Below, piece after piece: positions 26,382-34,949 of a DNA stretch of 64,000 nucleotides. Both the position numbers and the translations under genes were made by a program. The DNA comes from Massilibacteroides vaginae. GTDB taxonomy: Bacteria > Bacteroidota > Bacteroidia > Bacteroidales > Tannerellaceae. Within the stretch, counting starts at the first letter, position 1. The number at the start of each line of letters is the position of its first letter. The notes beneath the pieces are model-generated. The model made no database searches and was not told where the DNA came from. It was given only the letters and a program-made list of their open reading frames with translations. Where the stretch lies: the NCBI RefSeq assembly GCF_900178525.1, contig NZ_FXDJ01000009.1, positions 1,014,263 through 1,078,262 on the forward strand, in the 5' to 3' direction.

Positions 26382-27869
26382 ATGAAACGAAATATATTGT
26401 ATTCTTTAGTTATACTATTTTTAATAACGTTCACACACTCTGGTTGTTCTGGCTTTTTGGAAGAGAACACAAGAGGCAAGGTGTTTGATAACGTCTTAAG
26501 CACACAAAATGGACTTGAGGCTGCGTTAACCGGTGCATACAGAGGCTGGGCAAACTGTTGGACATATGGTTTTAATAATGGCTGGGCAACAGAAATGACC
26601 CTTGGGGGCGACGATTTAACTTGTCCTCCTGGTACAGGTAACACACAGGAATTTGACCGTTATGACGTAAAAAACACGAACTCAAGTTCTCCTACGGTAT
26701 TCTGGGGCTGCTATAAAGCCATACAAGGAGCAAATAATATTATTGACAACTACGAAGCATGTACCGGAAGTGCAAATGTAATAACACAAATAGCAGGTGA
26801 AGCCTATTTCATACGTGCCTATAGTTACTATTGGCTGGTTAGATGTCATGGGGATATTCCTCTGATGTTAAAAGCAGCTTTTGATCTCAATGACCTGAAT
26901 ATCCAACCTTCCACAGTTAAAGAGGTTTATACGCAAATAGAGGCAGACTTAGCAAAAGCGATAGAAATGTTGGAAGACAACAGAAGGAATAGTGAAGCAG
27001 GACGTCCAAATAAAGGATCTGCTTTAGCATTATTAGCTGAAGTTTATTTGTCTGAAGCCGGGTGGCCGCTGAAAGAAACAGAAAAATATGCATTAGCAGC
27101 CTCTACTGCAAAAGAAGTGATTGATAATAAAGCTAAATATGGTTTTGATCTGGAAAGTTCTTATGCTGTTTTATATGAAAATGATGAGACCAACTCCGGC
27201 ATAAACAAAGAAGATATTTTTACTATCCCTTGTAACCGGGCAAATGGAAATACGACAAATGCAATGTATGGTTACTGGGCTTATCCGGGAGAACTGGGAG
27301 GCTGGGATGTTGTATTTTCAGAGCTTACCTTCTATAAGGAGTTTCCGGAGGGAGTAAGAAAAGATGCGACATTCGCTACAACAGTCAAAACTCAGGACGG
27401 TAACGTTTTAACATGGCAGGAGCTCAAGAATCCACGTCCATATTATAAAAAGCTTATGAAGAATGAGAAAGCTCCGGACTATTACAATTTCGCATCTTCT
27501 GTTCCTATGCGTATGCTACGCTATACACAAACAGTGTTAACTTATGCGGAAGCAAAAGCCCGTTCAGGAGGCCCGGATCAATTAGCATATGACTGCTTAA
27601 ATTCAATACGCACAAGAGCGGAATTATCGACATATTCAGGATTATCAGCAGAGGAGTTCGCAAATAAATGTATTGACGAACGCGTATGGGAGTTATGCGG
27701 CGAACGCGTAAGATGGTTTGACATGGTCAGACTGGAAATCATACAGCAAGTACTAAGCAAAAGAGATCCTTCGGATAATCAGCCACTACATGCGATTACG
27801 GAGAAAAGTTACACATTCCCTATACCTCAACACGATGAGCTATTGAATGTGAATCTGAACACAAAATAA
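26382..27869 (+). CDS. susD-like: SusD-like glycan-binding lipoprotein (PUL2)
   Basis: The surface lipoprotein partner of the preceding SusC. It has 495 residues. The signal SLVILFLITFTHSGCSG gives a lipobox Cys near residue 21. SusD features are the N-terminal FLEENTRGKVFDNVLSTQN, the TPR segment IAGEAYFIRAYSYYWLVRCH, RPNKGSALALLAEVYLSEAG, and the C-terminal ERVWELCGERVRWFDMVRLE with YTFPIPQHDELLNVN. It starts 23 bp after susC. A perfect 13-bp hairpin follows it before the enzyme genes. Confidence 0.95.
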   Translation: MKRNILYSLVILFLITFTHSGCSGFLEENTRGKVFDNVLSTQNGLEAALTGAYRGWANCWTYGFNNGWATEMTLGGDDLTCPPGTGNTQEFDRYDVKNTNSSSPTVFWGCYKAIQGANNIIDNYEACTGSANVITQIAGEAYFIRAYSYYWLVRCHGDIPLMLKAAFDLNDLNIQPSTVKEVYTQIEADLAKAIEMLEDNRRNSEAGRPNKGSALALLAEVYLSEAGWPLKETEKYALAASTAKEVIDNKAKYGFDLESSYAVLYENDETNSGINKEDIFTIPCNRANGNTTNAMYGYWAYPGELGGWDVVFSELTFYKEFPEGVRKDATFATTVKTQDGNVLTWQELKNPRPYYKKLMKNEKAPDYYNFASSVPMRMLRYTQTVLTYAEAKARSGGPDQLAYDCLNSIRTRAELSTYSGLSAEEFANKCIDERVWELCGERVRWFDMVRLEIIQQVLSKRDPSDNQPLHAITEKSYTFPIPQHDELLNVNLNTK

Positions 27870-27882
27870 TAAACGATCTATT

Positions 27883-27932
27883 TATTGGCTTCACCTGATC
27901 AGGATAGTATACCCATAAAGGTGAAGCCAATA
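27883..27932 (+). promoter_or_regulatory. Intergenic stem-loop after PUL2 susD
   Basis: TATTGGCTTCACC (27883-27895) pairs perfectly with GGTGAAGCCAATA (27920-27932), 13 bp with a 24-base loop. No U-run follows, so it is more likely a partial attenuator or an RNA-stabilising element than a full terminator. It occupies most of the 88-bp gap. Confidence 0.65.
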
Positions 27933-27957
27933 TCTTATCGAATTAAACTAACTACTT

Positions 27958-30900
27958 ATGAAGAAAACTCTTTTAATACTTTTCTTTATATCAGCTCTTA
28001 TCAGTTCATCGTATGCCGGATCTGAAAGCCGTTCTATTTATACAGAGAAAATGAACGATCCTGAAGCAGTTTATTTTACTCCGGAGAATTTCGGAATAAC
28101 AGCAGACGGGAAAGCAGATGTTAGCGAGCCATTACAAGCAGCCATAAATCAGGTGAAAGACAGATATAATTTCGGCATCGTCTTTATCCCTGAAGGTAAG
28201 TATAGAATCAATAAGACGATATATATCCCTAAAGCAGTCCGGGTAATCGGATATGGAGAAAAGCGCCCCCAGATTATCCTTTCAAAAAACTCTCCCGGCT
28301 ATCAGCAAGAAGTTACCGAGGATAAGGGAAAAGCAAACTATATGTTTTGGTTTACGGATGCCGTTGTAAGAGAAGGAAGTACTCCCAAGGATGCTAATCC
28401 GGGAACATTTTATAGCGCAATATCAAATATTGACCTGAAGATAGAAGATGGCAATCCCTATGCTGTAGGCCTAAGAACCCATTTCGCACAACATTGTTTT
28501 GTGTCCAACATGGATATACATATCGGCAAAGGCAAAGCGGGACTGTATGATGTAGGAAACATGATGGAGAATGTTCGCTTTTTTGGAGGTGAGTATGGTA
28601 TTTATACCACCAAAACATCTCCAAGTTGGCAAATGATGATGCTTGATCTCTATTTTGAAGGTCAGTCAAAAGCAGCAATCAAGACACAGGAAGGAGGATT
28701 AACGATCATTCGACTTCATGCGAAGAATACTCCTGTAGTGATAGAGGTCGAACCGGAACGTTCTGATAAAATCTACATGGAAGACTGTACTTTTGAACAG
28801 ATCAGAAAAGCCGGTATTATTATCAGCAATGAAGATTATTCTCCGAATCAGCTAAGCATGCAAAATATTTATTGTAACCAGGTTCCTGTGTTTGTTGAGT
28901 TCAGAGAAAGCAGCAAACAAATTGCAGGAAAAGGAAACAACTATCACGTAAAAGAATTTTCACATGGACTGCATATAAAAGATATGGCAGCAAAAGCAGA
29001 ACATAAGACAATTGTGGAGATTGTTCCTCTGAGTAAAAAACCGGAGTTACCCTTATGCGATATTCCGGCTTTACCCTCAATGAAACAATGGGTGAATATA
29101 CGTGACTTAGGAGCAAAAGGAGATGGAGAATCAGATGACACAGAAATTTTTCAAAAAGCCATAGAAGAACATGAGGTGATTTACATTCCTCAAGGATGGT
29201 ATATTATTTCAGAACCCCTGAAGTTAAAAGATAAGACCTGCCTGATAGGTTTAAGTCCTATTTCTACACAACTAAAGCTAAAAGAAAGCACCCCGGCTTT
29301 TAGCGGTTTTGGCACACCTCAACCTCTCGTAGAAAGCTCGGTAGGAGGAAATAATATCGTAACGGGAATAGGGCTAAATACAGGTGCATATAATTATCGT
29401 GCTGTTGGATGTAAATGGATGGCAGGAGAAGGTTCATATCTTGATGATATCAAGTTCTTAGGCGTACATGGAACAATGGATAAAATTCCTGTGAGGAATC
29501 AATCCGAAACAAGGTCAACACCTAAAATAAGCACCCCCGAAGAACCTATTACTTATATGGGCATGGATAAAGCCTGGGATAATCAATACTGGAGTCTTTG
29601 GGTAACCAATAACGGAGGAGGAACAATCAAGAATATCTGGTCTGCCAGCAGCTATTCAACGAACGGTTTGTATGTTAACAACACATCAACCCCCGGACGT
29701 ATCTATGCCATGTCAGTGGAACATCATGTAAGAAATGAAGTCCGCATAAAAAATGTATCTAACTGGAAATTTTACGCTTTGCAGCTTGAGGAAGAAACGA
29801 GAGAAAGCCCCGATTGCCAGCCAATAGAGTTAGAAAATTGCAATAACCTCTTTTTTGCTAATCTTTACCTGTTTCGTGTTGTCTGGATCAAAACGCCCAT
29901 GCCCTATGCAATACGAACTTGGAATTGTCGTAATATTGAGTTCTATAATGTTCATAACTTTACGCAAATGCGCTTCACTATTGATCTTGTAATGTATGAC
30001 ATTAACACAAAACAGGACGTTCGCCCATGGGAGTTTACCCGACTGACAATAACCGGTAATGAGCCCCAAAAAACAATCTGTGAGAACAAAGACGAGGTAA
30101 AAAAATTGGCTACCGGATTCGAATATGCAGAAGGAATTACCCGGGATAGTAAGGGAAACGTTTACTTCAGTGAACAACGAATGAGACGCATATATAAGTG
30201 GGATGTTGAGACAGAGAGGCTTTCATTAATTGCTGACTTCCCTTGGGAACCGTTGTCACTGGCATGTGATACTAAAGATCAACTATTGGTCATTTTTAGA
30301 TACAATCCACAACCGGGCTATCTGATAGACGGAAAGCAGGAAACAGTGAAATCTCTACCCGACGCCTCAGGTACAACTTTTAGCCATTGGGGAAATACAG
30401 GGTTTTCAATGCGTGTTTACTCAATAGATCCAAACAACCCGGAAAAGAGTATACAAGAATTACAAAAGAGGCCGATGAGCTCAGTTAATAAGATTGCAAA
30501 AGCAATCTATCCAGCCCATCGTTGGAGAGACTTACATGATTTCAATACAGTATCGACATGGATCCCGAAATCATGCTTCATCGCCACAGATAGTGTGACA
30601 CTCATTCCTGAATATTATGATTTCCTTCGCTCGTCATCTGCCTTAGAAGCAATTCCGGGGCAACCGCTCTACGCATCAGATGAATACAATCGAATTACAT
30701 CAAAGATGGATGTACAGAATGACGGAACACTCACAAATATTTGCAGATTTACTAATCAAGGAGAATTTGGGTCTGCTGTTGATAAAAACGGGAATGTATA
30801 TATTGCTGACGGCTATATATATGTTTATAACAAAAACGCAGAGAGAATCAGAGTCATTGATATTCCTGAAAGACCAACAGCAATGGTTATTGCAGGAAAA

Positions 30901-30963
30901 AACAATAATACATTATTTGTAGCCGCACGTTCATCATTATATATGTATAACATTTCTAAATAA
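27958..30963 (+). CDS. Tandem right-handed beta-helix (pectate-lyase-3-like) protein with C-terminal propeller
   Basis: A 1001-residue secreted protein (signal LLILFFISALISSSYAG) of unproven activity. Two pectate-lyase-3-type beta-helix starts are visible. One is at about 40-90 (FGITADGKADVSEPLQAAIN, then FIPEGKYRINKTIYIPK). The other is at about 380-430 (IRDLGAKGDGESDDTEIFQK, then YIPQGWYIISEPLKL). Two such helices in one chain are also seen in GH55 beta-1,3-glucanases. From about 715 there is an NHL/SMP-30-like propeller (EYAEGITRDSKGNVYFSEQR, and later AVDKNGNVYIADGYIYVYNK). It precedes the GH50-like gene by 8 bp and is cotranscribed with it. It is probably a glycan-cleaving enzyme of PUL2. 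The family is not assigned. Confidence 0.7.
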   Translation: MKKTLLILFFISALISSSYAGSESRSIYTEKMNDPEAVYFTPENFGITADGKADVSEPLQAAINQVKDRYNFGIVFIPEGKYRINKTIYIPKAVRVIGYGEKRPQIILSKNSPGYQQEVTEDKGKANYMFWFTDAVVREGSTPKDANPGTFYSAISNIDLKIEDGNPYAVGLRTHFAQHCFVSNMDIHIGKGKAGLYDVGNMMENVRFFGGEYGIYTTKTSPSWQMMMLDLYFEGQSKAAIKTQEGGLTIIRLHAKNTPVVIEVEPERSDKIYMEDCTFEQIRKAGIIISNEDYSPNQLSMQNIYCNQVPVFVEFRESSKQIAGKGNNYHVKEFSHGLHIKDMAAKAEHKTIVEIVPLSKKPELPLCDIPALPSMKQWVNIRDLGAKGDGESDDTEIFQKAIEEHEVIYIPQGWYIISEPLKLKDKTCLIGLSPISTQLKLKESTPAFSGFGTPQPLVESSVGGNNIVTGIGLNTGAYNYRAVGCKWMAGEGSYLDDIKFLGVHGTMDKIPVRNQSETRSTPKISTPEEPITYMGMDKAWDNQYWSLWVTNNGGGTIKNIWSASSYSTNGLYVNNTSTPGRIYAMSVEHHVRNEVRIKNVSNWKFYALQLEEETRESPDCQPIELENCNNLFFANLYLFRVVWIKTPMPYAIRTWNCRNIEFYNVHNFTQMRFTIDLVMYDINTKQDVRPWEFTRLTITGNEPQKTICENKDEVKKLATGFEYAEGITRDSKGNVYFSEQRMRRIYKWDVETERLSLIADFPWEPLSLACDTKDQLLVIFRYNPQPGYLIDGKQETVKSLPDASGTTFSHWGNTGFSMRVYSIDPNNPEKSIQELQKRPMSSVNKIAKAIYPAHRWRDLHDFNTVSTWIPKSCFIATDSVTLIPEYYDFLRSSSALEAIPGQPLYASDEYNRITSKMDVQNDGTLTNICRFTNQGEFGSAVDKNGNVYIADGYIYVYNKNAERIRVIDIPERPTAMVIAGKNNNTLFVAARSSLYMYNISK

Positions 30964-30971
30964 TAATACTC

Positions 30972-32927
30972 ATGAAAAAGATTTATATCAGTTTTTTATG
31001 TGCATTAGCAGTCTTTTCTTCTGTACAATGCTCATCAAATCCAAAAGATTTTAAGGTTCAGTTTGACAGCAATAAAGAAATTTCAGGAGCAAAATTTGCT
31101 CTAAAGGATATCAATCCTGATTTACCGACAGATTGGGCCTCATATAATTATGTAGTACTTGAATATAAGATAACCACTGCCCAACGTTTTCAATTAGGCT
31201 TCACCACCAATACCGGTTATAATGAACTACGCATAATGAGTTATGTCCCTAACGCATGGAATAAACTTGCCATTCCTCTAAAATATTTTACCGAATTACC
31301 TGATGCTGCAGTAGATCTGGCTGCAACATTCAACCACGCACGCTATACAGGATGGGTCAATTTAGGAGGTAAGCGTGGTCCATTACAAGGTGTGGATTCA
31401 ATAGGTATTCGTATGAGGAAACCAATTGATAATCCTAGTATTGAAATCCGTTCAATAAGCCTGTCTGTAGATGATCCGGGAGATACCTATATGGAGGATA
31501 AACCTGCAGTAGATGAGTTTGGTCAATCAAATTTAGTAGAATATAAAGGAAAAGTTAACTCATTAGAACAACTGAAACAGGAATGGGCTACGGAAGAAGC
31601 TGAAATTATTGACAAAGCAGCCTATAACTATTCAAAGTATGGAGGATATAAGCAAAAACAAATAAAAGCCACTGGTTTTTTCCGTACAGAAAAGATAGAT
31701 GGACGCTGGTGGTTTGTTGATCCAGAAGGTTACTTATTCCTTTCAGTAGGGATTGACTGTGTGAATAATGGTGGTGGCGGTAATGTTGTCAATATTGACA
31801 AACGTGATGGAATGTTCAAAGAACTTCCTCCAAAAGAATTAATTGAGAAATATTATCCTACAAGATACAGAAAGGAAAATAGTACTTCATACGGCATGTG
31901 GAATTTATACCGTAGATATGGTGATGATTTCAATCAAAAGGCAATAGATATGGCTATCAAACGTATGGACAAATGGGGCTTAAATACAATTGCCAATTGG
32001 TCGAGCCGGGATGTTATAAACACAAACCAAAAAGCATTCTTATTACCATTGAGCGGATTAGGAATTGCTTCTGATCTTATGGGATTATGCGATGTTTACG
32101 AGCCGGGATTTGATGCTATGATAAATAAAAGTCTGAAAGAATTTGTAGAACCTTATAAAAATAATCCATGGCTTATTGGTTACTTTATCGGAAATGAACC
32201 CGCATGGCTGGATGAAGAAGGCCGTTTGTGTTCGTTAATCCTAGAAGGAAAAGAACGTCCTATCAAAGCAGCTCTTCAAGAACACCTGAAAGTGAATGGT
32301 GATACTCCGGACAGCAGAAAGAAATTTGTATTTAAAACATTCAGAACATTCCTTACTGAAACGAATAAAGTGCTTAAAAAATATGATCCGAATCACCTGA
32401 ATCTGGGCATACGTTTTGGTAATATCCTTGTCCTGGATGAAGGAATCCTAAACATATGTCGTGATGCATTTGATGTGTTAAGCTTTAATTGCTATGACTT
32501 ATATCCCAATACAGAAATGTTAGATCGCGCGTTATCAATTACCGATTTACCAATGATCATCGGTGAGTATCATTTTGGAACAGTAGACAGAGGTATGGCG
32601 CAATCATTATGGCAAGTAGATTCTCAAGAAGAACGTGGCGTTGCCTATCGCTATTATACAGAAAAAGCGTATGCTCATCCAGGGTTAATTGGCACAGGCT
32701 ACTTTCAATGGTGCGATCAGGATTTAACCGGACGCGGACTGGATGGAGAGAATTATAACTGTGGTATCATTGATGTAACAGACCGTCCGTATAAAGAACA
32801 GGTCGAGGCCATGATGGAAACTGCAAAACGTTTATATGAGGTTCACTCCGGAACACTAAATCCATATAACCAAGCTCCTCAAAACGCAAGAGGACATGAA
32901 GCAATTCCTGATCTATGGAATGAATAA
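30972..32927 (+). CDS. Clan GH-A glycoside hydrolase resembling GH50 beta-agarases (lipoprotein)
   Basis: A 651-residue lipoprotein (lipobox SSVQC, Cys20). Residues ~25-170 look like a carbohydrate-binding beta-sandwich. The TIM-barrel part begins at about 233 (ATGFFRTEKIDGRWWFVDPE). Putative acid/base E409 is in GYFIGNEPAW and nucleophile E532 in MIIGEYHFGTVDRG. Together with RGLDGENYNCGI near residue 604 these are patterns I associate with GH50. The GH-A call is firm, the GH50 call moderate, and the substrate need not be agarose in a land or gut organism. It is the last gene of PUL2 and is followed by a strong terminator. Confidence 0.7.
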   Translation: MKKIYISFLCALAVFSSVQCSSNPKDFKVQFDSNKEISGAKFALKDINPDLPTDWASYNYVVLEYKITTAQRFQLGFTTNTGYNELRIMSYVPNAWNKLAIPLKYFTELPDAAVDLAATFNHARYTGWVNLGGKRGPLQGVDSIGIRMRKPIDNPSIEIRSISLSVDDPGDTYMEDKPAVDEFGQSNLVEYKGKVNSLEQLKQEWATEEAEIIDKAAYNYSKYGGYKQKQIKATGFFRTEKIDGRWWFVDPEGYLFLSVGIDCVNNGGGGNVVNIDKRDGMFKELPPKELIEKYYPTRYRKENSTSYGMWNLYRRYGDDFNQKAIDMAIKRMDKWGLNTIANWSSRDVINTNQKAFLLPLSGLGIASDLMGLCDVYEPGFDAMINKSLKEFVEPYKNNPWLIGYFIGNEPAWLDEEGRLCSLILEGKERPIKAALQEHLKVNGDTPDSRKKFVFKTFRTFLTETNKVLKKYDPNHLNLGIRFGNILVLDEGILNICRDAFDVLSFNCYDLYPNTEMLDRALSITDLPMIIGEYHFGTVDRGMAQSLWQVDSQEERGVAYRYYTEKAYAHPGLIGTGYFQWCDQDLTGRGLDGENYNCGIIDVTDRPYKEQVEAMMETAKRLYEVHSGTLNPYNQAPQNARGHEAIPDLWNE

Positions 32928-32948
32928 GATTTATTTTTAAGATAGATC

Positions 32949-32998
32949 ATCTCCCGGTACAAAAGAGTTTTTCTTCCTTGTACCGGGAGATTTTTCTT
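32949..32998 (+). terminator. Rho-independent terminator of PUL2
   Basis: A 14-bp perfect stem ATCTCCCGGTACAA (32949-32962) with TTGTACCGGGAGAT (32978-32991), then TTTTCTTT. It separates PUL2 from the convergent sigma gene of PUL3, whose stop codon begins at 32998. Confidence 0.9.
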
Positions 32999-33585
32999 TA
33001 TAAGAAAGTAAGCAGCAATATTCCCAGGGGCAAATCCATACGTTTAGAAAAATAACCTTTGATAAAACGTAAAGATTCCGAAATATGTTCCTGTACGGTT
33101 GACACGGAAATGCCTAGCTGAGAGGCAATTTCTTTATGGGATTTATGTTCTATCCGGCTCATATTGAAAATTCGTTGACGTTGAGGTGGCAGATTTTCAA
33201 TAGCATCTGTTAAAATTCTTTTGTATTCGGAAAATATAAGTTCAGATTCTACGGAGTCTGTTTCAACCGGAAGTTTAAGCGCAAAAGCTTTTTTTAATTG
33301 TGATTCCACATCCATATCCCGAAAATAATTCAGTATCCGGTTTTTAGCCATTGTATATAAAAATGAAGAAATGGATAACTCCGGATCAATAAATGCACGC
33401 ATTTCCCAGAAACGTATAAAAACTTCTTGTACTATATCATCACTTTCCGCCTCTGATTTCAGAAAGGAAAAGGCATAATGCCACAATCTGTCTTTATATC
33501 GAATATAAAATTCCTTAAAAGCAGACTCACTATCCTTTACTAAGGCTAGCGCTAATTCTTTATCTGACTTTGCGAAATACGACAT
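32998..33585 (-). CDS. ECF sigma-70 factor (PUL3), divergent from its FecR
   Basis: About 195 residues, started at MSYFAKSDKELALALVKDSE; a Met seven codons upstream (33606) is possible. Sigma-2 shows ESDDIVQEVFIRFWEMRAF and FLYTMAKNRILNYFRDMD. Sigma-4 shows LPPQRQRIFNMSRIEHKSHK and ISVSTVQEHISESLRFIKG. It has a hydrophobic C-terminal tail (LPLGILLLTFL), as in the PUL2 sigma factor. It is oriented away from the FecR gene at 33750, unlike the usual sigma-FecR operon order seen in PUL2. It would drive the PUL3 susC promoter. No TAnnTTTG element is evident in the 164-bp divergent gap. Confidence 0.94.
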   Translation of the reverse strand: MSYFAKSDKELALALVKDSESAFKEFYIRYKDRLWHYAFSFLKSEAESDDIVQEVFIRFWEMRAFIDPELSISSFLYTMAKNRILNYFRDMDVESQLKKAFALKLPVETDSVESELIFSEYKRILTDAIENLPPQRQRIFNMSRIEHKSHKEIASQLGISVSTVQEHISESLRFIKGYFSKRMDLPLGILLLTFL

Positions 33586-33749
33586 TGCGGCTCCTTTATA
33601 ATACAAGTATAAGACAATAAATTAAATAAAGTAAGGATACAAATAATTACTCTCTTCGGTTGTTAATAAATCATAAATTTAAAAAACTAACCCCTAGTTC
33701 CACTACAAAACCGTGTATTAAAGGCAAACGTAAGAAGAAATACTATTAT

Positions 33750-34772
33750 ATGGACAGAATAGACCATCAAACACATATATTATCCCTTTTGCAAAAGTAT
33801 ATTGAAAACAGATGCGAAGAACATGAATTAAATCTTTTATTGCATTGGCTCAAGGCTCCGGACAATCTCGAAGATTTTAATTTGATTAGCTCTTCTTTAT
33901 GGAATAAGCTGGGGGAAAAGTATACTTATCCAAATGATAAACGAATTTCAGAACTCAATAATGAAGTTGAAGCTCTTCTAACAAAAATCAAAACTGAGCA
34001 AGCGACATCAAAAAAACAAAATAGTATATCCAAAAAGTTCTTCTATCGTTCTGCTGCTGTTCTACTTCTCCTAATTAGCTTAAGCCTAGGATACCTTTGG
34101 TTGAATACTACAAAAATCACAGACGATATTACCTATACAGAAATAAGTGCAATTCGAGGTGAAATTAAAGAATATACGCTGGAAGACGGTACTCATATTG
34201 TTTTGAATTCGGAAAGTAAAATAAAAATACCATCTGATTATAACAAGGAGAATAGACATGTAGAAATGATAGGTGAAGGCTTTTTCAACGTAACCTCCAA
34301 TCCGGAAAAACCATTTATCATTATGAGCGGACAAACTCAAGTTAAAGTTTTAGGAACTTCATTCAATGTGAAAGCCTATTCGGAAGATAAGGTCATAGGT
34401 ATAACCGTTTCCACAGGAAAAGTATTAGTTAGCATTCCTGATATAGACTTACAACTAAGGGTGTTACCAATGGAACATTTACTCGTGAATAAAGAAACGA
34501 GTAATGTGAATAAACATACTTTAGTTGAAAACAATTACACAAAATGGATTGAAGGAGTTCTCTTTTTTGACAAAGAGCCACTTAGTGAAGTAATCAAAAC
34601 AATATCCCGAAAATACGAACGGAATGTTTTGCTACGCTGTAAAAATTGTAATCCCTTGATTTCCGGAAGACATGACAATAAAAGTCTGGAAGCTGTTATT
34701 GATGCGATCTGTTTCACTACAGGACTAAAACAAAAGGAAGAGGAGGGAGGATCTATAATACTCTATGAATAA
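33750..34772 (+). CDS. FecR-family anti-sigma factor (PUL3)
   Basis: About 340 residues from MDRIDHQTHILSLLQKYIEN. An upstream Met at 33660 would add 30 very basic residues that do not fit the family. A cytoplasmic sigma-binding region precedes a membrane helix (SAAVLLLLISLSLGYLWL). The FecR domain reads LEDGTHIVLNSESKIKIPSD, GEGFFNVTSNPEKPF and LGTSFNVKAYSED. The C-terminal domain holds EPLSEVIKTISRKYERN. It has two Cys (RCKNCNPL) near the end. It pairs with the divergent ECF factor and with the STN domain of the following SusC. Confidence 0.94.
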   Translation: MDRIDHQTHILSLLQKYIENRCEEHELNLLLHWLKAPDNLEDFNLISSSLWNKLGEKYTYPNDKRISELNNEVEALLTKIKTEQATSKKQNSISKKFFYRSAAVLLLLISLSLGYLWLNTTKITDDITYTEISAIRGEIKEYTLEDGTHIVLNSESKIKIPSDYNKENRHVEMIGEGFFNVTSNPEKPFIIMSGQTQVKVLGTSFNVKAYSEDKVIGITVSTGKVLVSIPDIDLQLRVLPMEHLLVNKETSNVNKHTLVENNYTKWIEGVLFFDKEPLSEVIKTISRKYERNVLLRCKNCNPLISGRHDNKSLEAVIDAICFTTGLKQKEEEGGSIILYE

Positions 34773-34814
34773 CCCATTAAAAAAAATGCCTATGATATAA
34801 TTTCAGAAAAGATC

Positions 34815-34937
34815 ATAAAACTGAAGCAGCAGCGCACACGGCACTACTGCTTACTTTCTTACAGCAACCTCATACAGTATTGGACCACCGGAAGAGGCTT
34901 AAGCTGAAAGTCTTAATAAATACACTATTCATTAAAA
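34815..34937 (-). ncRNA. Candidate cis-antisense sRNA, PUL3 (DonS-like position)
   Basis: On the minus strand TATATTTG (plus 34943-34950) matches TAnnTTTG and overlaps the susC ATG, exactly as in PUL2. About 85 bases on is the hairpin AAGCAGTAGTGC, loop CGTGT, GCGCTGCTGCTT (plus 34824-34852), then CAGTTTTATG. It has 12 pairs as minus-strand RNA, two of them G-U. As plus-strand RNA both become A-C mismatches. The predicted RNA is about 120 nt and would read away from susC towards fecR. The primary sequence differs from the PUL2 candidate, but the architecture is the same. The ends are estimates. Confidence 0.55.
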
Positions 34938-34949
34938 CATAACAAATAT

